A stretch of DNA of 13,752 nt from Prolixibacteraceae bacterium (GTDB lineage Bacteria; Bacteroidota; Bacteroidia; Bacteroidales; Prolixibacteraceae): the NCBI GenBank assembly GCA_016930735.1, contig JAFGGF010000363.1, positions 1-13,752 on the forward strand. Direction: 5' to 3'. Below are positions 1 through 6,173 of this stretch, piece by piece. The number at the start of each line of letters is the position of its first letter. The stretch's first letter is position 1. The notes beneath the pieces are model-generated. The model was not told the DNA's origin, ran no database searches, and saw only the letters and a program-made list of their open reading frames with translations. The translations under genes and the position numbers were made by a program.

Positions 1-78
1 ACTGGGACTGAATACTGGGACTGAATACTGGGACTGAATACTGGGACTGAATACTGGGACTGAATACTGGGACTGAAT
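1..78. repeat. 13-bp tandem repeat, six perfect copies, directly before the LarA-homologue start
   Basis: The unit ACTGGGACTGAAT occurs six times without a mismatch and continues to the left edge, so the true copy number is unknown. The 13 bases that follow (79-91) keep ACT at the front and match the unit at about 7 of 13 positions, mostly by transitions. They may be a decayed seventh copy that now supplies the A/T-rich sequence in front of the ATG at 92. There is no spacer structure of the CRISPR kind. The array lies where the promoter or leader of the next gene should be, so copy number could affect expression; that is inference. Confidence 0.95.
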
Positions 79-91
79 ACTAAAATTAATT

Positions 92-1378
92 ATGATTTAC
101 TACGAAAAAGGATCGACGGGAACAAGCCTTTCGGCAGAAGACCTTAAAAAAGGGCTGTTTGAGGCTTTGGATAAAATGGGTGTAAAAAACAAGGTTTTGG
201 CAATCCCTCCCGATTATACGCGTTTACCATCACGTGCCGGGGAACTTACTGAAATGACATGGGAATATTTTGGTGATAAACTTACTGATGTACTTCCTGC
301 ACTCGGAACTCATACTCCGATGACGGATCCACAGATCAGCCATATGTTTGGAGCCACTCCCCGCTCCCTTTTCCGTAACCACGACTGGCGGAATGATGTA
401 ATTACCCTGGGAGAAGTACCTGCTGAATTTGTGAAGGAAGTTTCAGAAGGAGCTGTTGATTATTCATGGCCTGTCCAGGTTAACAAACTTTTAGTCGAAG
501 GAGGATTTGACCTGATCCTTTCAATCGGACAGGTGGTACCTCACGAAGTGGTTGGAATGGCAAACTACAATAAAAATATTTTTGTGGGAACCGGAGGTTC
601 AGAAGGAATAAATAAAAGCCATTTTATTGGAGCTGCCTACGGAATGGAAAAAATGATGGGCAGGGCAGATACTCCGGTAAGGAAAGTTTTTAATTATGCT
701 TCGGAACACTTTGCAGCTCAAATGCCAATCGTTTATATTCAAACAGTTGTTGGGCTTAACAGAGAAGGGAAACTACAAACTTACGGGCTGTTTATCGGTA
801 ACGATTTTGAAGTGTTTGACAAAGCAGCAAAACTGTCGCTTGAAGTGAATTTTGAAATGGTTGATAAACCTCTGAAAAAAGTAATAGTGTGGCTCGATCC
901 TTCCGAATTTAAAAGTACATGGCTCGGAAATAAAAGTATTTATCGGACACGTATGGCTCTTGCCGATGAGGGTGAATTGATTGTTCTGGCACCTGCCCTG
1001 GTTGAATTCGGGGAAGACAAACAAATTGATAAGCTGATACGCAAATATGGTTATTTCGGAACACCACACACTTTAAGGTTAGTGGAAGAAAACGAAGACC
1101 TCCGAAGTAGCCTTGGAGCTGCTGCTCACCTCATCCATGGCTCTTCCGAAGGAAGGTTCTCAATAACATATTGTCCCGGAAAAGGGAAAGAAAATCTGAC
1201 AAAGGAAGAGATCGAAAGTGTTGGGTTCAAATATGGCGACATTGATGAAGTAACACAAAAGTACAATCTGGAGAAATTAAAAGATGGCTTTAACATTTTA
1301 CCCGACGGAGAGGAAATTTTTTATATATCGAATCCGGCAATCGGGTTGTGGGCATTCAGAGACAGGTTTGAATATTAA
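92..1378 (+). CDS. LarA-family (DUF2088) nickel-pincer-dependent 2-hydroxyacid racemase/epimerase homologue
   Basis: The 428-residue product has the usual length and layout of the LarA lactate racemase family, cytoplasmic enzymes that interconvert 2-hydroxyacid epimers by hydride transfer through a nickel-pincer nucleotide (NPN) cofactor. Visible motifs are PPDYTRL (D41, R44), LGTHTPMT (H74), and PHEVVG followed by a lysine (H151, K161), with a further histidine in NKSHF (H177). The spacings H151-K161 (10) and H151-H177 (26) equal those of the cofactor-binding His174, Lys184 and His200 of Lactiplantibacillus plantarum LarA, so covalent cofactor attachment at K161 is likely. Around 280-290 the sequence is NKSIYRTRMAL, where I would expect the Gln/Lys pair of true lactate racemase, so the substrate may differ. 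Family members include malate racemase and gluconate 2-epimerase. No larB, larC or larE cofactor genes are in the window. The start at 92 follows the repeat array directly. The fold is well supported; the substrate is unknown. Confidence 0.88.
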   Translation: MIYYEKGSTGTSLSAEDLKKGLFEALDKMGVKNKVLAIPPDYTRLPSRAGELTEMTWEYFGDKLTDVLPALGTHTPMTDPQISHMFGATPRSLFRNHDWRNDVITLGEVPAEFVKEVSEGAVDYSWPVQVNKLLVEGGFDLILSIGQVVPHEVVGMANYNKNIFVGTGGSEGINKSHFIGAAYGMEKMMGRADTPVRKVFNYASEHFAAQMPIVYIQTVVGLNREGKLQTYGLFIGNDFEVFDKAAKLSLEVNFEMVDKPLKKVIVWLDPSEFKSTWLGNKSIYRTRMALADEGELIVLAPALVEFGEDKQIDKLIRKYGYFGTPHTLRLVEENEDLRSSLGAAAHLIHGSSEGRFSITYCPGKGKENLTKEEIESVGFKYGDIDEVTQKYNLEKLKDGFNILPDGEEIFYISNPAIGLWAFRDRFEY

Positions 1379-1401
1379 TGAATGAATGATTGATTGATTG
1401 A
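1378..1401. repeat. tetranucleotide repeat overlapping the stop codon of the LarA homologue
   Basis: Three copies of ATGA are followed by three copies of TTGA, six contiguous 4-bp units; the first uses the last base of the TAA stop. The rest of the spacer (1402-1464) is A/T-rich, with loosely repeated ATCCAAAATC/ATCTAAAATC words just before the next ATG. No terminator hairpin is seen between the two genes. Confidence 0.8.
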
Positions 1402-1464
1402 ATTACTGAGTAAATGAGATTCAAAATAAATATCCAAAATCAATTATCTAACATCTAAAATCAG

Positions 1465-2451
1465 ATGACAATTCGTTGGGGAATAATAGGTGTAGGTGAT
1501 GTAACCGAGGTAAAAAGCGGTCCGGCTTTTTATAAGGCTGAAAATTCGCAGTTGGTTGCAGTGATGAGGCGTAATCCTGAAAAAGCAAAAGACTATGCCA
1601 TCCGCCATAATGTCTCCAAATGGTATTCAAATGCCGACGAATTGATTCATGATCAGGAAGTTGATGCTGTATATGTTGCCACCCCACCCGACTTCCATGC
1701 CGATTATGCCATCCGGGTAATGAAAGCAGGGAAACCGGTTTACGTGGAAAAACCTATGGCGCTAAATTATAATCAATGCCTGGAAATGGTTAAAATTTCA
1801 GATGAAACAGGTCAACCCTTGCGCGTGGCATATTATCGCAGAACATTACCGGCCTTTTTAAAAGTCAAAGAATTGATTGAAAAAGGAACCTTGGGTAAAA
1901 TATTCATGGTACAGATCAGGCTTTTTAAGGAAGCTGTAGAAAAGAATCAATCGCCAAACGAAATGAACTGGCGCGTAAAACCTGAAATAAGTGGAGCCGG
2001 TCATTTTTTCGACCTTGCATCGCATCAGTTTGATTACCTCGATTTTGTACTAGGTCCGATAAAAAAGGTGAAAGGATCAGCTTCAAATCAGGCTGGTTTG
2101 TATAATGCTGAAGATACGGTTACAGCAGTATGGAAACACGAATCCGGAGTATTGGGAAGCGGAAGCTGGTGTTTTGTTGTGGATAAAAACGATGAGGAAG
2201 ATATAATCGAATTCATTGGTGAAAAAGGAAAAGTAAGCCTTTCCTGTTTTAATCATGGCCCGGTTTCATTAAATATTGATGGGAAATTAACCGAATTGAA
2301 CTTTGAGAATCCGACTCACATTTCACAAAATCTGGTGCAGCAGGTAGTGAATGAATTATCCGGAGGGGAAAAATGTGTCAGCACAGGCGAGTCAGCTGCC
2401 CGGACAAGTTGGGTATTGGATGAAGTGGTGAAGGATTATTATGGAGATTGA
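1465..2451 (+). CDS. Gfo/Idh/MocA family NAD(P)-dependent oxidoreductase
   Basis: The 328-residue product begins with a Rossmann nucleotide-binding segment, WGIIGVGDV at residues 5-13. It carries the family signature VYVEKPMAL (E95, K96, P97), whose lysine acts in catalysis, and a C-terminal GFO/IDH alpha/beta domain. In the substrate region GAGHFFDLASHQFD supplies the conserved Asp183 and His187 of the D-x(3)-H motif. Such enzymes oxidise or reduce a hydroxyl of a sugar, inositol or sugar-derived acid in the cytoplasm; which substrate cannot be told from the sequence. The spacer to the LarA homologue is 86 bp without a terminator, so co-transcription is plausible. The last codons overlap the start of a 10-bp repeat series. 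The family call is firm and the substrate is open. Confidence 0.92.
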   Translation: MTIRWGIIGVGDVTEVKSGPAFYKAENSQLVAVMRRNPEKAKDYAIRHNVSKWYSNADELIHDQEVDAVYVATPPDFHADYAIRVMKAGKPVYVEKPMALNYNQCLEMVKISDETGQPLRVAYYRRTLPAFLKVKELIEKGTLGKIFMVQIRLFKEAVEKNQSPNEMNWRVKPEISGAGHFFDLASHQFDYLDFVLGPIKKVKGSASNQAGLYNAEDTVTAVWKHESGVLGSGSWCFVVDKNDEEDIIEFIGEKGKVSLSCFNHGPVSLNIDGKLTELNFENPTHISQNLVQQVVNELSGGEKCVSTGESAARTSWVLDEVVKDYYGD

Positions 2452-2491
2452 TAGTGATTAGTGGAGATTGTTGGAGATAAATTGAGATAAA
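2442..2491. repeat. about 10-bp degenerate tandem repeat, five units, starting inside the oxidoreductase gene
   Basis: Reading in tens from 2442 gives TGGAGATTGA, TAGTGATTAG, TGGAGATTGT, TGGAGATAAA and TTGAGATAAA. The first unit contains the TGA stop of the upstream gene. The period is close to one DNA helical turn. No terminator hairpin is seen in the spacer 2452-2538. Confidence 0.65.
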
Positions 2492-2506
2492 ATATCTATA
2501 TAATAA

Positions 2507-2532
2507 AATGTAATTGACAAACACTAAAATTA
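2507..2532 (+). repeat. leader shared by the two four-helix-bundle genes, copy A
   Basis: These 26 bases match 4187-4212, just before or at the start of the second four-helix-bundle gene, at 20 of 26 positions. Both begin AATGT, contain ACAAAC and end AAAATTA. The match lies outside the coding part of copy A, so the genes appear to be related together with their upstream DNA. Copy A has about six extra bases between this leader and its original ATG at 2539. Confidence 0.5.
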
Positions 2533-2538
2533 TTTATT

Positions 2539-2574
2539 ATGAAACTGGAAGATTTGGAAATATATTAACTGGCG
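2539..2574 (+). pseudogene. severed N-terminus of the first four-helix-bundle gene (nonsense codon at codon 10)
   Basis: From the ATG at 2539 the reading frame gives MKLEDLEIY and then TAA at 2566-2568, two codons before the residue that becomes the next in-frame Met. The intact homologue at 4212 reads MKLDELEIY followed by Gln. A single C-to-T change (CAA to TAA) is the simplest explanation. The frame is unbroken after the stop, so translation may restart at the ATG at 2575. A sequencing error in one base would give the same picture. Confidence 0.8.
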
Positions 2575-2898
2575 ATGGAAATAGGTGATGAAATATGGTT
2601 TTCTGTAATAAACTGGGATAATCTGACAAAATTTACTATGTGTCAACAAATTGTAAAAAGTGCTGACTCTATTGCAGCAAATATTTCTGAAGGTTATGGA
2701 AGATATCATTTTAAAGACCGGAAACTATTTATGCTTTATGCAAGAGGTTCACTTTCCGAAACAAAAACCTGGATAAAAAAAGCAAAAAACAGAAAAATTA
2801 TTTCAGAGGAATTCCATTTAGGGGAAATACAAAAAATTGAAAAGCTTGGAGTTAAATTAAACAACTACATTTCAACACTTAAAGCCAAATCACTATGA
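2575..2898 (+). CDS. four helix bundle protein (S23/23S-IVP family), N-terminally truncated
   Basis: The 107-residue frame carries the family core, seen here as SADSIAANISEGYGRYHFKD and GSLSETKTW, within a predicted all-helical bundle. Family members were first noticed as products of intervening sequences in 23S rRNA genes, and the related Avd protein acts with a reverse transcriptase in diversity-generating retroelements. For most members no function is known. The 12 residues that normally begin the first helix are separated from it by an in-frame TAA at 2566. The product is therefore either made from the internal ATG at 2575, translated by reinitiation or readthrough, or absent. It is clearly homologous to the gene at 4212, but they differ at many positions, so this is not a fresh duplication. 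It lies between the oxidoreductase and pdxB with no rRNA nearby. The stop codon forms part of a tandem repeat. Confidence 0.75.
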   Translation: MEIGDEIWFSVINWDNLTKFTMCQQIVKSADSIAANISEGYGRYHFKDRKLFMLYARGSLSETKTWIKKAKNRKIISEEFHLGEIQKIEKLGVKLNNYISTLKAKSL

Positions 2899-2976
2899 AT
2901 CACAACAAATTACTATAAACCACAATAAATTACTATGAATCACAATAAATTACTATAAATCACAATAAATCACTAT
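2893..2976. repeat. 20-bp tandem repeat, four copies, each made of two similar 10-bp halves
   Basis: Units at 2893, 2913, 2933 and 2953 differ at only a few positions, and a fifth unit stops after CTAT at 2976. Each splits into two related tens of the types CTATRAATCA and CAATAAATTA, so the base period is about 10 bp. The first unit begins at the last sense codon of the four-helix-bundle gene and includes its TGA. The array ends seven bases before the pdxB start. It is extremely A/T-rich, and no hairpin terminator is seen. Confidence 0.9.
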
Positions 2977-2983
2977 TCTTTAA

Positions 2984-4114
2984 ATGAAAATAATTGTCGA
3001 CGATAAAATACCATATATAAAGGGAGCATTGGAGCCATTTGCCGAGGTTGTTTATCTTCCCGGTAATAAAACCACTCCGGAAGTTGTCAAAAATGCAGAA
3101 GCTATTATCACCCGTACCAGGACAATCTGCAATGAACAATTATTAAAAGACTCAAAGGTCAAATTTATTGCCTCAGCAACAATTGGCTTCGACCATATCG
3201 ATACTGCCTACTGCGAAAAGTCAGGAATAGGTTGGACCAACGCTCCCGGTTGCAATGCCGAAAGTGTAAATCAGTATATTGCGTCAGCACTTTTTTCCTA
3301 TTTCCTGAAAAAAAGTGAATCGCCTGAAAATAAAACCATTGGGATTGTAGGTGTCGGAAATGTCGGTTCCAAGGTGGCAAGGCTTTGCGAAATAATCGGA
3401 ATGAAGGTCTTATTGAACGACCCACCGCGGGAAAGAGTTGAAGGACCTGAAAAGTTCACCAGCCTGAAGCAAATTTGTGAGGAATCCGATATCATCACTT
3501 TTCATGTTCCTCTGATTAATTCAGGAAAAGACAAAACATTGCATATGGTTGATGATGTTTTTATTCAGAGTCTGAAAAATAAACCACTTCTGATAAATAC
3601 CTGCCGGGGAGAAGTTTTCGACACAAATGCAGTTAAATCAGCATACATGGAAAAACAAATATCGGGATTGATTATCGATTGCTGGGAAAATGAACCGGAT
3701 TTAGATCTGGAAATGTTGAAATTATGTGATTTCGCAACACCGCATATTGCAGGTTATTCTAAAGACGGGAAAGCAAACGGCACCAGAATGAGTGTTCAGG
3801 CTGTCAGTCGTTTTTTCAAACTTGGAATAGATAATTGGGAACCTGAAGGTGTTGAATTACCAAAATCAACAAAAATTGAAATTGATGGGCAAGAAAGTGA
3901 CGAATTTTCAATTATTGCTGAAGCTGTTCTTTCAACTTACAACATTGAAACAGATGATAAAAACTTACGTGAAAATCCCGGTATTTTTGAAAAACTCAGG
4001 GGCGATTATCCGGTAAGGAGAGAGTTTGGAACGTATAAATTAAAGATTATAAATACAGAAGACAAAGTCATTCAGAAGTTGAAATATTTGGGGTTTAAGT
4101 TAGAAAAAGTATAA
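2984..4114 (+). CDS. pdxB: 4-phosphoerythronate dehydrogenase (pyridoxal 5'-phosphate synthesis)
   Basis: The product is 376 residues, nearly the length of E. coli PdxB, and fits its organisation. It has an N-terminal substrate domain (MKIIVDDKIPY), a D-isomer 2-hydroxyacid dehydrogenase NAD-binding domain with GVGNVG at 123-128, and the C-terminal PdxB dimerisation domain with LRGDYPVRREF at 338-348. The catalytic triad is present as R208 (NTCRGE), E237 (WENEPD) and H254 (TPHIAGYS). PdxB oxidises 4-phospho-D-erythronate to 2-oxo-3-hydroxy-4-phosphobutanoate, the second step of the deoxyxylulose-phosphate-dependent route to vitamin B6. The extra C-terminal domain and the ATIGFDHID segment separate it from phosphoglycerate dehydrogenase SerA. 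Other pdx genes are not in the window. Its neighbours on both sides are four-helix-bundle genes, which is unusual for a biosynthetic gene. Confidence 0.95.
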   Translation: MKIIVDDKIPYIKGALEPFAEVVYLPGNKTTPEVVKNAEAIITRTRTICNEQLLKDSKVKFIASATIGFDHIDTAYCEKSGIGWTNAPGCNAESVNQYIASALFSYFLKKSESPENKTIGIVGVGNVGSKVARLCEIIGMKVLLNDPPRERVEGPEKFTSLKQICEESDIITFHVPLINSGKDKTLHMVDDVFIQSLKNKPLLINTCRGEVFDTNAVKSAYMEKQISGLIIDCWENEPDLDLEMLKLCDFATPHIAGYSKDGKANGTRMSVQAVSRFFKLGIDNWEPEGVELPKSTKIEIDGQESDEFSIIAEAVLSTYNIETDDKNLRENPGIFEKLRGDYPVRREFGTYKLKIINTEDKVIQKLKYLGFKLEKV

Positions 4115-4121
4115 GTAAAGT

Positions 4122-4181
4122 TATTGATGGATATTTATAGATATTGATAGCTGACTTATAATATGATAGAATAATAAATGG
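4122..4181. repeat. degenerate 20-bp repeat series in the pdxB to four-helix-bundle spacer
   Basis: Three 20-base blocks from 4122 begin TATTGATGG, TATTGATAG and TATGATAG, then diverge. The similarity is weak but the phase is kept, and TTGATAG also occurs in the spacer upstream of the first four-helix gene (2448-2454). There is no terminator between pdxB and the next gene. Confidence 0.4.
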
Positions 4182-4186
4182 ATTTT

Positions 4187-4212
4187 AATGTTAATCACAA
4201 ACTTGAAAATTA
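4187..4212 (+). repeat. leader shared by the two four-helix-bundle genes, copy B
   Basis: Matches 2507-2532 at 20 of 26 positions. Its last base is the A of the chosen start codon at 4212. An in-frame ATG at 4188 lies inside this block. Because the same block is non-coding in front of copy A, that upstream ATG is unlikely to be the true start. Confidence 0.5.
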
Positions 4213-4571
4213 TGAAATTAGATGAATTAGAAATTTATCAGATTGCAATGCGAATAAGTGATATTGTTTGGTTTTCAGTATTGGAATGGAATAGCCTTGC
4301 AAAAGATACCATGGGAAAGCAGTTAATAAGAAGTTCAGATTCTATTGCAGCAAATATTGCTGAAGGATTTGGCAGATTTCATTTTAAAGATCGGAGACAA
4401 TTTATGTATTATTCCCGTGGATCATTATATGAAACTAAAACCTGGCTTACAAAAGCTGTAAACAGAAATATTATTCCTAATGAGTTTTTTAATGAAATAC
4501 AATTGGAATTGGAAGCTTTAGGTATAAAACTGAATAATTTTATTTCTGTCATAAACAAAAAAACTCAATAA
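4212..4571 (+). CDS. four helix bundle protein (S23/23S-IVP family), intact copy
   Basis: The 119-residue product starting MKLDELEIYQIAM carries the family signature SSDSIAANIAEGFGRFHFKD, followed by GSLYETKTW. It is rich in charged residues spaced for amphipathic helices and lacks a signal peptide or membrane segment, so a small cytoplasmic helical bundle, probably oligomeric, is expected. Family members are suspected nucleic-acid binders, but no function is established. An in-frame ATG at 4188 would add eight residues. I chose 4212 because the homologue at 2539 begins at the equivalent MKLEDLEIY and the bases upstream are a shared non-coding leader. The gene lies between pdxB and gnd and is followed by a degenerate 10/20-bp repeat like that behind the first copy. 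No rRNA gene or reverse transcriptase is nearby. Confidence 0.87.
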   Translation: MKLDELEIYQIAMRISDIVWFSVLEWNSLAKDTMGKQLIRSSDSIAANIAEGFGRFHFKDRRQFMYYSRGSLYETKTWLTKAVNRNIIPNEFFNEIQLELEALGIKLNNFISVINKKTQ

Positions 4572-4624
4572 ATTTCTATTGAATAACTACAAGTATCAAT
4601 GAATAACAATAAATATCTATAAAT
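4566..4624. repeat. degenerate 10/20-bp repeat between the second four-helix-bundle gene and gnd
   Basis: CAATAAAT at 4566, ATTGAAT at 4578, CAATGAAT at 4597, CAATAAAT at 4607 and CTATAAAT at 4617 lie roughly 10 or 20 bases apart. The first contains the TAA stop. These words resemble those of the 20-bp array behind the first four-helix gene (2893-2976). The two trailing repeats therefore look related but have decayed to different degrees. Confidence 0.55.
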
Positions 4625-4638
4625 ATCATACAATTAAA

Positions 4639-6093
4639 ATGAAAAAATTAGCTGACATTGGATTAATCGGGTTGGCAGTAATGGGCGAAAACCTGGTATT
4701 GAACATGGAGAGTAAAGGCTTTACGGTAGCAGTATTTAACCGTACGGTAGAAAAAGTTGACAAATTTATTAACGGGCGTGGTGCCGGTAAAAATTTCATT
4801 GGAACTCATTCAATTGAAGAACTTTGCGCCAGCCTTGAAAGGCCCCGCAAGGTGATGATGCTGGTAAAAGCAGGCCAGCCGGTCGATGATTTTATTGAGC
4901 TGATTATGCCACATCTTGAACCGGGCGATATTATTATTGACGGAGGCAATTCACATTACCCTGATACAATCCGCCGCACAAAATATGTCGAAAGTAAAGG
5001 ATTCAGGTATATTGGCACAGGCGTTTCAGGTGGAGAAGAAGGTGCTTTGCTGGGACCATCAATAATGCCGGGTGGCTCACCCGAAGCATGGCCTCATGTA
5101 AAAGCTATCTTTCAGGCTGTTTCTGCAAAAGTTGAAAGTGGCGAAGCCTGCTGCGACTGGGTTGGCGAAGGTGGAGCCGGGCATTTTGTAAAAATGGTCC
5201 ATAACGGAATTGAATATGGCGATATGCAGATTATTACTGAAGCTTACCAGTTAATGAAAGAACTACTCGTTATGAGCAACGATGAAATGCATGAGGTTTT
5301 TAAAAAGTGGAACACCGGAATCCTCGACAGTTACCTTATTGAGATTACCCGTGACATTCTTGGATATAAAGATGAAAACGGTGAAGAAACAGTTGAAAAA
5401 ATCCTTGATACTGCCGGGCAGAAAGGAACCGGTAAATGGACGGGTATTTCAGCACTTGACCTTGGAATCCCTTTAACTCTGATAGGCGAATCGGTTTTTG
5501 CACGTTGTTTATCAGCTCAAAAAGACCTGAGGGTTGAAGCTTCAAAAGTAATCTCCGGGCCAAAACCTGAATTTAAAGGTGATAAAGAACAATTTATAAA
5601 CGACCTTGAAAAAGCACTGCTTGGAGCAAAAATCATTTCATATGCTCAGGGGTATAACCTGATGATGGAAGCAGCCAAAGAATACGGGTGGAACCTTAAC
5701 TACGGTGGTATTGCATTAATGTGGCGCGGTGGCTGTATTATCCGTTCCGTTTTCCTTGGCGATATCAAAAAAGCATTTGACAAAAATCCAAATCTGCCAA
5801 ACCTGCTTCTTGATCCATTCTTTAAAGAAAAAGTAGAAGATGCTCAGGCAGGCTGGAGAAGGATTTGTGCTACAGCACTGGAAAACGGAGTTCCGGTACC
5901 GGCATTAACTTCGGCACTTTGTTATTTCGATGGATTCCGCAGCAAACGGCTTCCTGCAAACCTGCTTCAGGCACAGCGCGATTATTTCGGGGCCCATACT
6001 TATGAAAGAGTAGACAGACCACGAGGTGAATTTTTCCATACCAACTGGACCGGTCGTGGAGGCAATACAGCTTCTTCAACTTACAATGTATGA
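4639..6093 (+). CDS. gnd: 6-phosphogluconate dehydrogenase, decarboxylating
   Basis: The 484-residue product is full length for the family. It has the N-terminal NADP-binding motif GLAVMG at 11-16 with NRT at 34-36, DGGNSHYPDT at 101-110, and the signature GVSGGEEGALLGPSIMPGG at 128-146. The catalytic GHFVKMVHNGIEYGD contains K185 and E192, the general base and acid. The C-terminal tail has FHTNWTGRGG at 466-475, which reaches into the partner subunit's active site in characterised homodimers. It converts 6-phosphogluconate to ribulose 5-phosphate, CO2 and NADPH in the oxidative pentose phosphate pathway. The long form with this tail favours the NADP-dependent homodimer class, though cofactor choice should be tested. 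The partners zwf and pgl do not follow. A strong terminator 43 bases after the stop makes gnd the last gene of its transcript. Confidence 0.97.
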   Translation: MKKLADIGLIGLAVMGENLVLNMESKGFTVAVFNRTVEKVDKFINGRGAGKNFIGTHSIEELCASLERPRKVMMLVKAGQPVDDFIELIMPHLEPGDIIIDGGNSHYPDTIRRTKYVESKGFRYIGTGVSGGEEGALLGPSIMPGGSPEAWPHVKAIFQAVSAKVESGEACCDWVGEGGAGHFVKMVHNGIEYGDMQIITEAYQLMKELLVMSNDEMHEVFKKWNTGILDSYLIEITRDILGYKDENGEETVEKILDTAGQKGTGKWTGISALDLGIPLTLIGESVFARCLSAQKDLRVEASKVISGPKPEFKGDKEQFINDLEKALLGAKIISYAQGYNLMMEAAKEYGWNLNYGGIALMWRGGCIIRSVFLGDIKKAFDKNPNLPNLLLDPFFKEKVEDAQAGWRRICATALENGVPVPALTSALCYFDGFRSKRLPANLLQAQRDYFGAHTYERVDRPRGEFFHTNWTGRGGNTASSTYNV

Positions 6094-6135
6094 TTTCTTA
6101 AACCTTAACTTATAAGCACTTAAACGTTTCTTTCT

Positions 6136-6173
6136 AAAATAAAACCGGGATTTTCTCCCGGTTTTATTTTTTT
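6136..6173 (+). terminator. strong intrinsic terminator after gnd
   Basis: A perfect 15-bp inverted repeat (6136-6150 with 6156-6170) encloses a 5-base loop TTTTC, has a CCGGGA/TCCCGG core and runs into a T tract. The A-rich left arm could also let it act on the opposite strand. It separates the metabolic cluster from the signalling genes. Confidence 0.93.

Noticed and set aside
1..78. Repeat array as coding sequence on the minus strand
   Set aside because: A 13-bp unit without stops on that strand reads open in all three frames by construction. There is no start, end or context for a gene.
773..1069. Antisense reading frame inside the LarA homologue, and similar frames inside other genes
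   Set aside because: They lie wholly inside well-supported genes on the other strand and show no domain features.
2893..2976. 20-bp array as a CRISPR array
   Set aside because: Units are contiguous with no unique spacers, and no cas genes are present.
2539..4571. Four-helix-bundle genes as Avd of a diversity-generating retroelement
   Set aside because: There is no reverse transcriptase, template repeat or variable repeat in the window. The proteins fit the general S23/IVP family.
2507..4624. 23S rRNA intervening sequence
   Set aside because: No rRNA sequence flanks either four-helix-bundle gene; the neighbours are protein-coding.
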